From Casuarina equisetifolia (taxonomy: Eukaryota > Streptophyta > Magnoliopsida > Fagales > Casuarinaceae), in the NCBI GenBank assembly GCA_028551475.1, contig CM052358.1, forward strand, positions 19,308,853 through 19,372,852: DNA of 64,000 nucleotides. The letters run 5' to 3'. This document shows positions 35,025 to 48,540 of this stretch, piece after piece; the stretch's first letter is position 1, and each line of letters opens with the position of its first letter. The notes beneath the pieces are model-generated. The model made no database searches and was not told the DNA's origin. It worked only from the letters and a program-made list of their open reading frames with translations. The translations under genes were made by a program, and so were the position numbers.

Positions 35025-37363
35025 GTCATGAAACCATCACTTTTTACATTTCAAACTAGAACTAACTATGGTTAACTAGAATCAGTCACCACACTCCACA
35101 CCATTCATAGTTGACATGATGAATTTTGTCACAACAAAATTAATTTAAGGCAATTACCATTTTCAAATCTAATGGGTTTTTAACTTCCTACTTTCCACAA
35201 AGCTGAGAACAATAGTGAAGAAGTTGAAGAAACAAGTCTTGATCTTGAAGCTGGAAACAAATAGATAATCAAGTGAAGTCTTGGTTAATTGAGACTCTAT
35301 ATGAATAAGCTTTAGCATGTGTTTTTGAACTTGAAATTGTAGCTTGAATATGGGATATCTTGGAAAATAGATATACCAACAAAAAAGAACTTAGAAGTTT
35401 AATCTCCTATCATAGTTACATCACCTACACTTCTTAATGAGTTTAATGGACTTTTTAGCCATCTTTCCTTTATTGGACATTCATTGTCAAATTTGAAGAA
35501 GACTTTTTGTCTTCTGGAGGGTCTTAGCCATAAGTATGAGAGCTTTAAATTGGCCATGTTTTGACCATAGATGCCCTAACAGATAAACATAACCTCTTGG
35601 AAGCATAAAAATTATAGAGGAAATCAAAGTGCAGGAAATCCACACTAACCATTGTTAATTCGATATGCATGAACCACAATCACAATGCTTTCCATTGCTT
35701 TGATAGATTTAACTGTAATATCCAATCAAAAGAAACACTTGAGGCCTTGGCTGCAATGTAGACTCCAAATCCCACGGATAAGGAATGGATTGTAGATTTT
35801 CTACACATAGGGTAAGTAAGTTGGGTAAGCTATTGCCTTCCCTTCCTTATTTTGGTTTAGACAATATAAGGATTGGAAATGGGGACGAAATTCTTATAAC
35901 CTGAGTAGGATATACAACATTACATAACCAAAATATACCTTTAAAAAAAGTATTGATAGTTTTAGATATCTTACAAAATCTATTGTCAATATCGCAGCTC
36001 ATTGCTAATTACTCTTGTTTTGTTGAATTTGATAAACATTGGTGCACTATAAAAGACTCCAAGACCAAGGAAATCTTGCATAGGGCCATAGAAGAGGTAA
36101 TCTATACAAGCTGCTAGGTTTTAGGCATTAGGCATTATTCTCAGTCAAGTAGTAATTTACAAACAAAAGGACTTGGCATAGAGGGCTTGGCCACCCAAAG
36201 AAAAGTAACTTGAAACTTTTGGTAGGATAATAGCTCATTAATATTAAAGGTGAAATCCCTAATGATCTATCTTGTATAATTATTTAGTTAGTAAGATTCA
36301 ACGACTGCCTTTTTGTTTAGAGAAGATACTTGGTGATTTATTGGTTCTTCTCAAGGATTCTAGCACTATATAACTTTTTTTTTATAAGTTTTTAAGATTT
36401 ACTTGGTTTTATCCTTTGAAGAATTAATCAAATTCGTTCAAACATTTATCCATTTCTAAAGAATGATAGAAAAACAACTTGAAAAACCAATTAAAATCTG
36501 GCAAATAGATAACGAAGGTGAATTTACTACCTTTGAACTTGCTGGTTACTTGAAAGAACATGTCATTGTACATCAATTTTCATGTTCAGAAAAACCACAA
36601 TAGAATGGATTGACAAAAAGCATTATCATATAATGGAACTTAATAGAATAATGATAACAAAAAGCAATAGATACCATGTCAGTACTGGGTTTAGGTTTTC
36701 AATATTGATGTCTTCCTAATAAATAGATTGTCATCAAGAAGTCTTTAGAATTTCTCACTAAAAGAAAAGTTGTACAACAAAGCACCAGAATATTCATTTC
36801 TCTACTTCATTGGCAGTGCCTATTATCCTTGTCTAAGGGACACCATGAAAGATAAGTTGGAATCACGTTCATTACTTTGAAAGATAAGTTGGGTATAGTG
36901 CAAAGCATAAAGGTTATCATTGTTTACATGTTCCAACCTAGAAATGTTTTTATTTCAAGACATGATGTTTGACAAAGGGAATTTCCCATTTAAAGATCCA
37001 TTAAGTGTTAACATGTCATAGATTCTAAAGCTAAGTCATAATGCTCTAGTTCAAAATCATTGTCACACATGCCAACTATTCCACAAATGGATGTATCTTC
37101 AACTTAGGTAGAACACATGAGTAGCATTCATTCACTTGAGACAAATGGACTTTTGTTATTTCCCATCCATTCAATTAATGGCATACTCCTATTGACAGTC
37201 AAGGTAAGAATTTGACTTGTGAAATAGCAACACTTTAATCTTCACTAGGACACTTGGAAATACAAGGTACAATAGTGATCTAGAGTGAAGGGGAACATCT
37301 TCAATTTCCACAAGAGTGTTCTCTTCACACGTTTGAGCAATCTAGTGCTTTATATGAGCCATG
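35025..37363 (+). pseudogene. Copia W: gag to integrase, 5' portion
   Basis: Decayed plus-strand copia coding region. Around 35190-35600 it reads as gag (ALTKLEVETSL-like start, LLEGLSHKYESFKLAMF). Around 35760-35830 comes a WIVDFLH text near the protease site. At 36040-36210 is the GAG-pre-integrase segment (KTKEILHRG, RLGHPKKSN-like). At 36470-36610 is integrase (IKIWQIDNEGEF, YLKEHVIVHQF, KPQQNGLT). At 36690-36980 is the integrase tail. Stops and shifts throughout. The element continues after nested Y at 42247. Confidence 0.75.
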
Positions 37364-37368
37364 GTGCA

Positions 37369-40300
37369 TGTTAAAATTAATAAAAAGCAGCCACATCAAT
37401 GCCATGTCAACAACACATGGTGGAAAGAGATTAGAACACATGGACAAGTTTTTCAGATAAGTGTGTGTAGTACTTGCATGACGCTAAACAGACATGCACA
37501 TGTAGTACACGTGCATGTATTAAACACACTTTGTCTTCAGCCTCCAACCTAACCTCTTATTCTCTCTTCTTCAATTTTGAACATTCTAGTAAATGTTTTA
37601 AGGCAAATCAATAGACATTTAACTCAAAATAGAATGGACAATTCATTACAATGAAAAAGGGAGAAGAATCATCTACTTGATTGATGAAATTTTAGCTCAA
37701 AAAGTTTAAACATTTTAGATTTTTATACTAGTAAATTTTGTATAAGTTCTTCATAACTATAAGTTGATTTTCATTTAGTATTCAATCATTATAAAAGGTT
37801 AGTCTAATTGTACTTCATGATCATCAAGAAAAATTATTTTTTTCATATGAATTTCTATAATTATTATAGAAATTCTTATTTTAACTTGGTAAATGAATTC
37901 ATCATGATACTGATGAGTAGGGAGCCATCATGATTCCAATCTAGCTTATTAAGATTAAAGAATCAAAGATTAGATTGCACAAGTTGGATTTTTAGCACAT
38001 GTAATGACACAATCATGACTACTATTAGGAAGTACAAAATGTCAATTGAAATATGGTAGGCCTTGTCATAGCAATTTGTGGCATACAATTATACACATGT
38101 TTCCACTCTTCAACTATGTCTTTAGATGACAAACAAAGGTCACCAAATGGTGACTAAGTTTATTCAAGAGGTAGATGTTATTGTTGAACAACTTATGCTT
38201 AAAGGTGAAACTATCTTGAAAAATAAGTACCTAGCTAATGTTTTTCAAAGTCTTGGGATAACTTATGTGCCTTTTCCCACTATTGTTGTAATTCAGACAT
38301 GCATGTCATCTCTCCCCTATAAGATCTACATGGGTTACTCTTCGCCCAAGAAGATTACCTTGAAATGGCCGCACAAGGCTCTCTTACTATAGCTATTTTT
38401 GTAACTAGTCCTACTATTATCCCTTCATAACAACATCCTTCCAAAAAAACACTCAAATAATACCGCTAGTCAAGGATGCACACTACCTTTAATGCTTGTA
38501 TGGAATCTTATTGCTTGCTATAGCAGCAAATCTTACTACAATATTATTTGTTAGATCTATCACAAACGAGGACATATAGTGTGTTGATATTGCTACTAGT
38601 ACCACATCATACCTTACTAGATGTCTATGATATTACTTAACTATTTAATTATAATGGTGGTTAACTAGTGATTGTAGTGGACATAATGACACTTTTAATA
38701 AAATACAAAGGTAATTTATTAACTCCTAATAATATCAATATTTTCGGTGTTCTTATTGTGCCAAAAATAAAAAAATGTTTGTTATCTATTTTTAAATTTA
38801 CAAAAGACAAAATTTTCATTTTCTCATTTGTTCATAATTTTTGTCTTGCATAAAGTTTAACAATAGGATGGATATTACTACAAGGATTAGTTGAAATTGG
38901 ACTTTATTGCCTCAACTTATGTGAATTCAACAATCCCCAATGGGTTTCCACACTTCTAGAATAAATGTAATGAACTAGTGCTATAAACTAGGCCATTTTA
39001 ATTATACAAATGTAATAAGATTGCTAAAAATAATAAATATTAAATTTACTAATATATTCCATAATCTTGTAATGTTTGTAGCATTAGTAAAAGCTTATGA
39101 TCAGACTCATTTATATAAGCATAATATCTCCAAAACCCTTTTAGACTTAATCCATTTTGATATATAAGGCTTTACACTAATTACAACTTCTCAAGGGAAT
39201 ATATATTATATTTGCTTTGTAGATAACTATTTCATATTTCATGACTATTCCATGACAACTAGAAATGAATTCTTTCAAATCTTTAAGAATTTTCAAACAT
39301 TAGTTGAAAATCAACTCCAAACTACAATTAAAAGCATTCAATGTGATGGAGTAGCAAAATTGCTTATATTGATTTTAAGACCCTATAATCTAACAAGGGT
39401 ATTATGCATACAAATGCCTATGCACCATCTCAAAATAGGATAGCCGAAAGAAAACATAGGCACATTTATGAATCAAGATTATTAATAATAAATTATGCCC
39501 ATATACCACTTAAATATTGAGATTTAAAAAAAAATTACAAAACATATTATTAATTATCTACCAAGCCCAATTATAAAAAAACAAAACTCCATGAGAAAAA
39601 CTATTTAATAAAAACCTATTACATACAATTTATGGATTCTTAGCTCACTAGTGTTTCCTTATTTGAGGCTCTATGCTCAACATAAACTTAATATGTGTTC
39701 AAAACCTTGTTTTTTCTAGGTTATGCCATAGGATATAAAAGGTATTGCTATCTTTATTTATAAGCAAAAAAATAATTTACATTATTACATATGTTATATT
39801 TGATGAAAATATGTTTCATTGTCAACAAAAGAAAAAAAAAGATAAAATATTGGTACCAATTCAATAATACCACATATCTTTCCTCAAATTACTTCAAATA
39901 ATACAGCACAAAACAAATAATCATGTGCCTATTATAACATGATACAACAATACTTCATAAAGAACCATTAAATGGTTACAAGACTTAAAGGAGGAAAAAT
40001 AGCTAAGTGCACTTTATTGCATGATCATACATATGTCTTAGCAACTTCTATATATCATTATAGTGAACAACAAAACTAAACAAAAGCATCAAAAGATCTT
40101 TATTGGTGTAATGCTATTATGGAAGAAAAAAATGTATTATTAAAAAATCAAACATGAGATCTTATTCCTCCACCCTAAAAATATTATTTTTATAGGCTAT
40201 AAATGGGAATACAAAGTCAAGCAAAAATCATATGGAACACAAGAACAATATAGAGCACAACTTGTTGCTAACAGATTTCATCAACAACCTAGTATGGATT

Positions 40301-42241
40301 ATCATGACATGTTTAGTCTTATTGTTAAGCTAGATACAATAAGGAAAAATGCCTATTTACATGGTATTATTTAAAATGATTCCTATATAAATAAAATAAA
40401 CTCCATGAGCATGTGATTTTCAACTCAATCGATTCCTTTGACATATTGGGTTCACTATCTATATTACATATAAAAACATATAGTGTATTTCTCTTTATGT
40501 ATGTTAATGATATTATTTTTACAAGAACTCCAATAACACTAATGTCAAAGATCCTTGAACAACTTAAAATTGAACTTGATATCAAGGATTTAGTTGACTT
40601 ATATTATTTTTTAGGAATTAAAGCCAAATATTATACTAAGTCTTTTTCTCCATCAAGCAAACTTTGCTTATGAAATAATTTTTTGAGCCAAAATGGGTGA
40701 AGATCGAAGGGCATCTAGACCATGCACATCCATCATCCATAAATGATGGTGAACTATACTTGAATCCCACATACCACTATAGTATTGTTGGATCTCTTCG
40801 ATATTTAACACTTACATAACTTGATATTTCATATGTTGTCAATATTGCATGTTAATACATGCATGTTGCCACTTTCACACAATGGACATTTGTAACGCAT
40901 ACTCTATGATAATTCTCACTCACTAGATATTGGTAAACATATTCTATGTATTTGGCAAAGACACAAGATATGAAATTCAAATAACAAAAAGATTAACCAA
41001 TAACCTCTATGCGTATTTTGTGCTAGGTGGGTTGATAATCATGATAATCATAAAATCAACTAAAGGATTTTGTAATTTTCTTGGAACAAATAACTCTCAC
41101 TCATTGGACATTTGTAAAGAACACCTTACAATTTTTAGTAGACACACCAAGATATGGAATTCAAACAACAAAAACATTAACTAATAACCTTTATGTGTAT
41201 TATGATGTTGAATGTGTTGATGGTTGTGATGATTGCAAATCAATTAGAGGATTTTATATTTTTCTTGGAAGAAATATTATTTCTTGGAGTTTCAAAAAAC
41301 AAAAGACTATTGTCCTCTTTAGTACACAAATTGAGCTAAAATATCTTGTTGATATTGCCATAGAACTTATTTGGATAGAAGTTCTATTACAAGATCTACA
41401 CATAAAACAATCTAATCCTCACATACTTTTGGTGTGATAATTTATCAACACTATATTTAACAACTAATCTTGTTTTTTATGCAAGAACAAAACATGTTGA
41501 AATTGATTTTTACTTTATTTATGAGAGAGTTAAAATAAAAATAAAAATTTTTGTACATCTCATTTCTTTTGCTGATCAAACAATTGACTTCTTTACAAAA
41601 GGTCTCTCCCCCATTTTATTCTAGCTACTTTAGAAAAAAGCTCATAGTGCAAAAAGGTAGGATAACTTGCAAATGGATGTTAAAATCAATAAAAAATAGC
41701 CATATTGATGCCATGTCAATAACATGTGGTAGGAAGTGATTGGAATAGGTGGACGAGTTTTTAAGATAGGGTGGCACATGCAATGCACATTCGACACCAA
41801 AACAAATCGGCATATGCAATACATCCGTGATACCAAAATAATTAGGCACATGTAGTACACATGTGACACCAAAATAGGCTAGTGTAGAGACATGTGCTTT
41901 GTCTTCGACCTCCAACCTAATCTCTTTTTCTTTACACACACATATCTTTAACCTCCAGCTTGATCTCTTCTTCTCTTTTCTTTAATTCTAAACATTCTAG
42001 TAAGCCTTTTAAGATGATTCAAGAGGTATTTATCTCATAATAGAATAGTCAATTAATTGTAATGATAAAAAGGAAGAATCGTCTCTCCATTAATGAAATT
42101 TTAGCTTAAAATGTTGAAACAAGATTTTTATACTAAATTTTTAAGAATATATTTTGTATCAATTTCTTATAAATATGAGTTGATTTACATGTAGTTTTCA
42201 TACAAATTTCAATAATTGTTCTAGAAATTCTTGTTTTAACT
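37369..42241 (+). mobile_element. Copia element Y nested in W
   Basis: Two similar LTRs (37369-37886 and 41678-42241) both start TGTTAAAATYAATAAAAA and end TTGTTTTAACT-like text. They share CATTCTAGTAA, ATTCAT/ATTAATGAAATTTTAGCT and GAAATTCTTRTTTTAACT. The flanking duplication is GTGCA (37364-37368) versus ATGCA (42242-42246), one substitution apart. A purine-rich AAAAAGGTAGGATA precedes the 3' LTR. The 3' LTR is longer by a few small repeats in its ACACATGTGACACCAAAATA section. LTR divergence and stops mark it as old. Confidence 0.85.
37887..41677 (+). pseudogene. Copia Y polyprotein remnants
   Basis: Plus-strand order gag (38110-38400: MTNKGHQMVTKFIQEVD, LANVFQSLG), integrase (39170-39480: YFIFHDYSM, FQTLVENQLQTTIKSIQCDG, AERKHRHI in a shifted frame), RT (40190-40670: CKWKYKVKQK-like at 40197, YVNDIIFT at 40500-40532, LVDLYYFLGIKA) and RNase H (40780-41480: GFYIFLGRNIISWSFKKQKT, ARTKHVEIDF). 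The RT catalytic YVDD is mutated to YVND. RNase H contains an internal tandem duplication (about 40884-41098 and 41099-41285). Confidence 0.78.
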
Positions 42242-42246
42242 ATGCA

Positions 42247-43968
42247 CATTGATTGAGTCAACCAATGTGCTCAACAAATCAATGCTTGGATAGCAAGAAA
42301 TCAAATGGAACTTAGCAAGCACTTGGATCATGAAAACACTTAAAAGGTTGTAGTTTCGTATAGTTGAACAAACACATCCAATGGTGATAGGAAGCCTAGT
42401 AAGTATTAGAAAACCAAATCCTAAATATGCTTTCACAACATGCAATGCAATTCCTTAAATCCTAACATCAATGAAATTAGCAATGGAGCATCCCAATTGT
42501 AAAAAAGCCATGGAAAAAGAATGGAAGTACTAAACCAACCCAAACTTGGACACTTGTGCCAAGACACCCTTCTATGAATATAGTTTGGTGCTAATGGATT
42601 TTGAAGCTTAAAATTGCACCAAATGGAACTTCTAGAAAGATTGAAATTAGTAGCTCATAGGTTTCACAAGGAAGAGGGAGAAGACTTCTTTGAGACTTTT
42701 AGTCCAAACTACAATCTAGCTTGTACTTATTATTGACATAGTAAGGAGATAGGATTTAGAACAGTAGGATATAAGTAATTCCTTTTTGCATGATTTTTTC
42801 AGCAAACCAATGTTTATGATGCAACCATCAAGTTTCTTTGATCAATAAAAGTCACTTTGTTATGTTGGTGTGGCGGGTGCAAATTACACCATGCACTATA
42901 TGCTCTCAAACAAGCACCTAGAGCACAATTTGACTAAATTTTTTATTTTCTCATGAATTATGGATTCTAGTATTCCTCATATGACTAATCATTGTTTGTA
43001 TTTTAGTAAGGAAAAATCTATGTGTGGCTACTCCTATATGTGGATGATCTTATTTTTACAAGCAATTCTAAATAGTAAATGTATCATTTTATTAATGAAC
43101 TTGTCAAAGAATTTCCTTTCAAGCATCTAAGTCCTTTTAAATTCTTTATGGGTATTTATGCCCTTAGGTCACCACATGGATTATTTCTTTTGCAACAACA
43201 ATATGTAATAAAAATGTTGAATAAAGTTAGTTTGACAACTTGCAAATTAAGTACGACCAATGGCACTTAAGGTTAAGGATGGAGAAATTGCGTACAATCA
43301 ACCTATACTTTACTAAAGTAGCATAGGATCCTTGCAACATCCTACCTTCACAAGGCTAGATCTATAATACTTTACCAATAGGCAATATCAACCGACGCAA
43401 CAATCAACATTACAAGACTTTCAAAATTTTCAAAGCATGCTTACATACTTGCACAAGACAGTTAATCTTGGGCTACAAATTCACTCAAGGAATTCTTTTA
43501 ATCTCTATGGATTCAATGATGTTGATTGGGCTAGATGTGCCTTAATATGGAGATCAACAACTAGTTTCTTTTTCTTTCTTTTTTTTTTCTTTTTCTTGGG
43601 AGGAAATTATGTCTCTAGGTGTGCTAAATGCCAACTCATATTGTCCAAATACTCAGTTGGAGCAAAATATAAGGCACTAGCATCAACAACAATTGAAGTT
43701 ATATAGGTATGTCATATAATTCATGATCTCAATGACCTATATTATTAGTCCGTGAAACTATTATGACATTCCGTTAGCTATCCAACTCACTACCAAATCT
43801 ATATTGCATGGTTGAACAAAGCATATAAAGTTGATTATCATGTTGTCAGAAAATAAATTGCTTTAAAAACCATTACCACTATTCATGTACCTTCATCTAT
43901 ACAATTGGCAGATTTCTTCACTAAACTTAACCCTAATTCTAATTTTCTTACTTTGTATTGAGGAGGAA
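42247..43968 (+). pseudogene. Copia W: RT and RNase H, 3' portion
   Basis: Continues W after Y. RT reads LVAHRFHKEEGEDFFETFSP at 42645, KLHHALYALKQAPRAQFD at 42877-42930, and an intact YVDD at 43037-43048. The RT tail at 43079-43270 is LSPFKFFMGIYALRSPHGLF. RNase H runs 43437-43706 with a T-rich expansion (43560-43600) inside, then HVVRKKIAL-like and STIQLADFFTKL to a stop near 43962. Purine tract GAGGAGGAA at 43960-43968 leads into the 3' LTR. Confidence 0.82.
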
Positions 43969-44347
43969 TGCTAGAATAACAGATCAAGCTAAGGACCAGT
44001 CGAACTGCCACATCTATAGGCGACACGCTTTCCAAGTAGTCAAAAGCACGCTTCTCATCAATGACTCACAGCATGACAGCCATGACTATGAGACAAAATA
44101 TCAAGATGGGCTCCAATGGATGGTTAAACAAAGATGTGTTGGATTGCAAAAGTTGAGGAAGTCACAAGAAGATGAGGCAACGTCATGCGGTCTGACTAAT
44201 TAATGGACAAGACTGGTCTCTCAAATGTACTTCTATAAATATCAGACTTCTTATTGTATTCACGCTTTTTTTGGCAATCGTAACCCATATAAAAATTCAA
44301 TACAGAAATTTTCGTCAACCACAATTCTATCCAAATCCTGGTTTTCA
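43969..44347 (+). mobile_element. 3' LTR of composite copia W
   Basis: 379 bp, TGCTAGAATAACAG start and TTTTCA end. Partner of 30947-31305. No matching 5-bp duplication was found at the two outer ends (left AAGGA or GTTTC, right TTTGT), so the insertion site has mutated or the start is misplaced. Confidence 0.85.
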
Positions 44348-44935
44348 TTTGTTTACTCCAAGTTATCAACCTTAGCAAATATATGTGGTTAAAAAAATGA
44401 AGGAGAAGAAAGTAGAGAAAAATAAGATGACTCATTAAGCAACAATTAGAATGGAGACAAAAGCAACTTTATGGAGTGTGAGAGTTTGGCCAACTAGGGA
44501 GAGGAAGTAGCAATTTTTCGAAACTTTTTATATCTTTGTTGCACGGTTAGCATAAGAAGTAATAGTTTGAGCTTACAAGAACCTTTAGATAAAGGCTATG
44601 ACATTTTTTGAAAACCTTAAGTTTTGATAATAGACAATAAGGAAAATTTGGTATCAAAGTTTCAAATGCTACAAATCAAATATTGTTATTTAAGGGTCCA
44701 ATAACTTAGTAGCAAAGTCACTGACTTTTGATCCCAAGTCCTTGGTTTGACCCTTCACCCTCATTACCTAGTAACACTTTTTTTAAGAAATAAAAAAATT
44801 TCTTGAGATAAAATATTCTAAGAACTTGTATTAACAAATTTGGCATTTAATTGGGAAGGACAAAAAATTTATGGCAAAGGAAGAAGAATGGGAAAGAAGT
44901 TTATTTAATTTATCACTCAAATCAACTTCATGAAA
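44348..44935. other. Spacer, nothing recognised
   Basis: No coding similarity. A TTTGGTATCAAAG string at 44648 is reminiscent of a tRNA-primer site, but no LTR end is visible beside it. Confidence 0.35.
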
Positions 44936-45346
44936 ATTGTCTTTTGGGAATGTTATTTGCAAAAATGTATTTTTTTTTGGGTAAAAGGTCAAATATTATA
45001 TATCACCATAAAAAAGAAATACAAAATTATTTAGTTACAACATCTTCATTTATACTCAAACATTGCATTTAGTAAATTGTCTTTTGGGAAAGTTATATGC
45101 AAAAATATATTTTCTTTTGGGTTAAAGATCAAATATTATATATCACCACCAAAAAATAAAAAATTATTTAGTTACAACATCTTTATTTACACTCAAAGAT
45201 TGCATTTAGTAAATTGTCTTTTGGGAAAGTTATATGCAAAAATATTTTTTTGGGTAGATGGTCAAATATTATATATTACCACAAAAAAATAGAAAATTAT
45301 TTAGTTACAACATCTTCATTTAGACTCAAACATTGCATTTAGTAAA
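44936..45346 (+). repeat. Three tandem units of about 134-139 bp
   Basis: Units at 44936-45074, 45075-45212 and 45213-45346 each run from ATTGTCTTTTGGGAA through GTCAAATATTATATAT and TTATTTAGTTACAACATCTT to GCATTTAGTAA. They differ by scattered substitutions and A/T indels. The array abuts the 3' end of the minus-strand LINE. Confidence 0.92.
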
Positions 45347-45348
45347 TT

Positions 45349-48300
45349 CTAAAGCTTTTGCAAGAATTTATTATAATTTATAAGTTTTACTCTCTTGGTA
45401 AATGAAATCTTGCTTCTCATGTTCTTCTTGATTTTAGCAATAATGGTTAACCTATTTAAAATTTTACCATTAAATTTTATTCTATTTCTTTCTCTCCAAA
45501 TGTGATACAATGCAATCTTGAAGGATACATTAAGCAAGATCACTTTAAATGTTTTACTTTTGGTAAACTTGATCATCTAACATATTTTAGCTCTCTATTG
45601 TTCAATTCTTAGAGTAAAGTCATTCATACCTAACAAAGCCTTCTAAATATAATTTGTAAACCTATATTTAAAAAAATAAATATTCTTATGATTCTTTTTC
45701 TTATTGGCAAATGTTGCATTATAAGTCCACTAAGTTATTTCATACAATCACACAATCTGTTATAGTTAGTTTGTCTTTTAAAATGATTCAACATATAAAA
45801 TTATACTTTTTTCTTATTGGCAAATGTTGCATTATAAGTCCACTAAGTTATTTCATACAATCACACAATCTGTTATAGTTAGTTTGTCTTTTAAAATCAT
45901 TCAACATATAAAATTATACTTTGTTACTTTTATTTCCATATTAATCTTGCCCATTCAATTTCTTCCCTACTCTTTCTTAATGTTGTACAACTTTTGAAAA
46001 TAGTGTACTCTAATCTTGTCACTAGTTATGTAGGTTCACTTCTTACTTGTAAAATATTATTCCAACTCCAAGCTAGTAATCATTTCAATTAAACTTCTAA
46101 AACACTCATTCTTTCCAATTTTTTTGTTATCATCCATCTAACTTATAAATAGTTTGAGTTATTGTGCATAAGAGACCATAAGAATTTTCTAACTACTACC
46201 TTATGCCAAGTATAAATGTCTATCAACCCTAATCCTCTAGAAATTTTAGAGTAACAAACTTCTTTCCATACTACTTTTGTTGCACACTATCCAGTAGATT
46301 TTACCTGCCTTAGGGATAAGTCTAATCCTTTTTTCAATTTTATAAAGTGCCTATTTTGGTTGTAGAAAAATTTGTAGCCAATATATTTGTAAGGAAAATA
46401 ACAATTTTCTTTAGTTGCAATCTTCCCTCATAGCTAATATGCTTAGACTTCTAACTTTTAATTCTCTTCAATATCTTATTTGTCAAAATTACACAATCTA
46501 CATTGAAGAGTCTCTTGGTAATTAATGAAACTCCTAAGTACTTTATAGGAAGTATTATAGCCTTTTCTTGTTATAAAAACTTGAGAAGAAAATTTGACAT
46601 TTTTGTGAATACATCTTCAAACCTGTAATTTCTCCAAACTCTTGCATAGCATCTAGTAAATACAATATAAATTCAATATCTCCATGAGTAAAAAAGAAAA
46701 GGTCATCAACAAAGTATAGATGAATGATCTTTTCTTTAGAGCATTTCTAATGATATTTGATTCTTCCAAAAGATATTTTTTTACATAGAATTCTATTAAG
46801 AATCTCCATTATAATAACAAAGAGAATATGTGAGAAGGGATTTCCCTATCTACGTCCTTTTACCCCTTTAAAAAAACCTATAAAAAACCTATTTATATTT
46901 CTAAAATATCCAATAGTGGTGATAAAACTTTCAATCCAAAATCCAAATTTTTTTAGAAACTTCAAAACTTTCAATGTATTTAAGATTGCATTCTAGTCTA
47001 CTATATCATATGCTTTCATAATATCATCCTTAATAGCCACCCTTTTCCCATGAGTATTCTTCTGATAATTATGCATTAGCTTTTGGCATAGCAATGTGTT
47101 TTCTTTAATATTTCTACTTGGAACAAAAGTTGTGTAGCAAGGATGTATAAAATGAGGCAAAGCTTTAGTTAATCTTTTTGCAACTATTTTAGAAATGATC
47201 TTATATAATGCATTGCAATAGGAAATAGGTCTAAAATATTTCATGTTAGTAGCATTTATTTTTTAAGGACAAGGGAAATAATCTTGAATTTATGCATTAA
47301 AATAAATGTTGCTTTTGGAGAAAAGTTATAATTATTTTTTCTACCTCACTCCCTATAATACTCTAAGCTTTCTTAAAAAATAAACTATTATATCCATCAA
47401 GAAATGGGGCTTTGTAATCACCAATTGTGTTAAGGGACTTCTATATATCTTCTCTTTAAACCTTTGCTATAAGGCTTCTTTTTATTTCTTTTGGAATTTC
47501 AATTGGGAATAGCTTTCTTAATTTCCCTTTTGACATTTGAAGTTAATTTGCTCTCCTAACAAATTTTGATAGTAGCTTAAGATCTTGTTTTTGATCTCGT
47601 TGGGATATTCAATAAGTTGCCCATCATTTATTCCCATCCTAACAATGTCTTTTTTTTGCTTTCCTTTGCATCATGCTCAAAAAAGAAAATACTATTATAA
47701 TCTCCCTTTTTTAACTAATTATTCCTCAATTTTTACTTGAAAATGTTTTCTTCATGTTTACTATATATTATTAACTTTCTCACCATTCATTTTCTTTATT
47801 ATGTGGTTGGGTATTTGAAAGGTCATCAAAGAACTATTGTGCTATTTGCAGCTACTTCCTTGCTATCTTTATTTTTCTTGATAATTATCCAAATTTCTCA
47901 TTATTGAGCTTTCTCAATTCTTTTTTCATTTCCTTCAACTTTGTCATTATTCTATATGTTGATGTGCCTTCAACCCTTCGTTGCCAAATATTCTTTACAA
48001 TTGTCATAAAATGAGATCTTGATTGCCAAAAGTTGAAAAATCTAAAAGCATTTCTTTGTCTTGGTCTATTAGTACCAACATTAATAATGTAAGGACTATA
48101 ATCTGACAAATTAGGAGTACTGAATTCAATAGAAAAATTCACATGCCTTTACAGTCATTCAATGTTTACTAGACATGTATCCAATTTACTATTGTTGAAC
48201 CCTACTATATTACCTTTTGTTTATCCATAATAAAAGAGGTCCTATAAAATTTGGTTTTATAAGGTCTATATCACTTATGAACTTATTGAAATTTTCTATT

Positions 48301-48540
48301 ATTTCTACTCCCCTGCCAGCTATAGTAACCCTTTTATCTAGATTTCTCATTGTATTGAAATCTTCTACAAGTAACTATAGAGTATTCTTCCCATAATTGT
48401 TATAACATTATGTGAGGTTGCTTCATAGATCCTTTTGTTCAATTACTATATTTGTTGCATAAATTGTAGATAAGTACCATATTTTTTGTGCCTTTTCCAC
48501 TCTACAATTCACTACATGTTTGGAGTTACTAATCATGCAA
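45349..48540 (-). pseudogene. Decayed L1-type LINE (endonuclease, RT, C-terminal region)
   Basis: Minus-strand order fits a plant L1/LINE ORF2. The endonuclease at about 48470-47885 includes VEDFNTMRNLDKRVTIAGRG, PNLSDYSPYIINV and FRFFNFWQSRSHFMTIVKNI. RT reads YFRPISYCNALYKIISKIVA, FVPSRNIKENTLL and DDIMKAYDIVD at 47244-46993. Further RT and thumb text fills 46900-46000. A zinc-knuckle-region tail (HIWRERNRIKFNG) is at 45576-45349. Many stops are present. A 113-bp tandem duplication lies inside. No poly(A) tail or target duplication is evident. Confidence 0.82.
45695..45920. repeat. 113-bp tandem duplication inside the LINE
   Basis: Two adjacent copies with a period of 113 bp (45695-45807 and 45808-45920). 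I see one clear internal difference (AAAATGATTC versus AAAATCATTC). This is far less diverged than the surrounding transposon copies. Confidence 0.93.

Noticed and set aside
44936..45346. CRISPR-like array
   Set aside because: Eukaryotic DNA; the units are long and contiguous without unique spacers.
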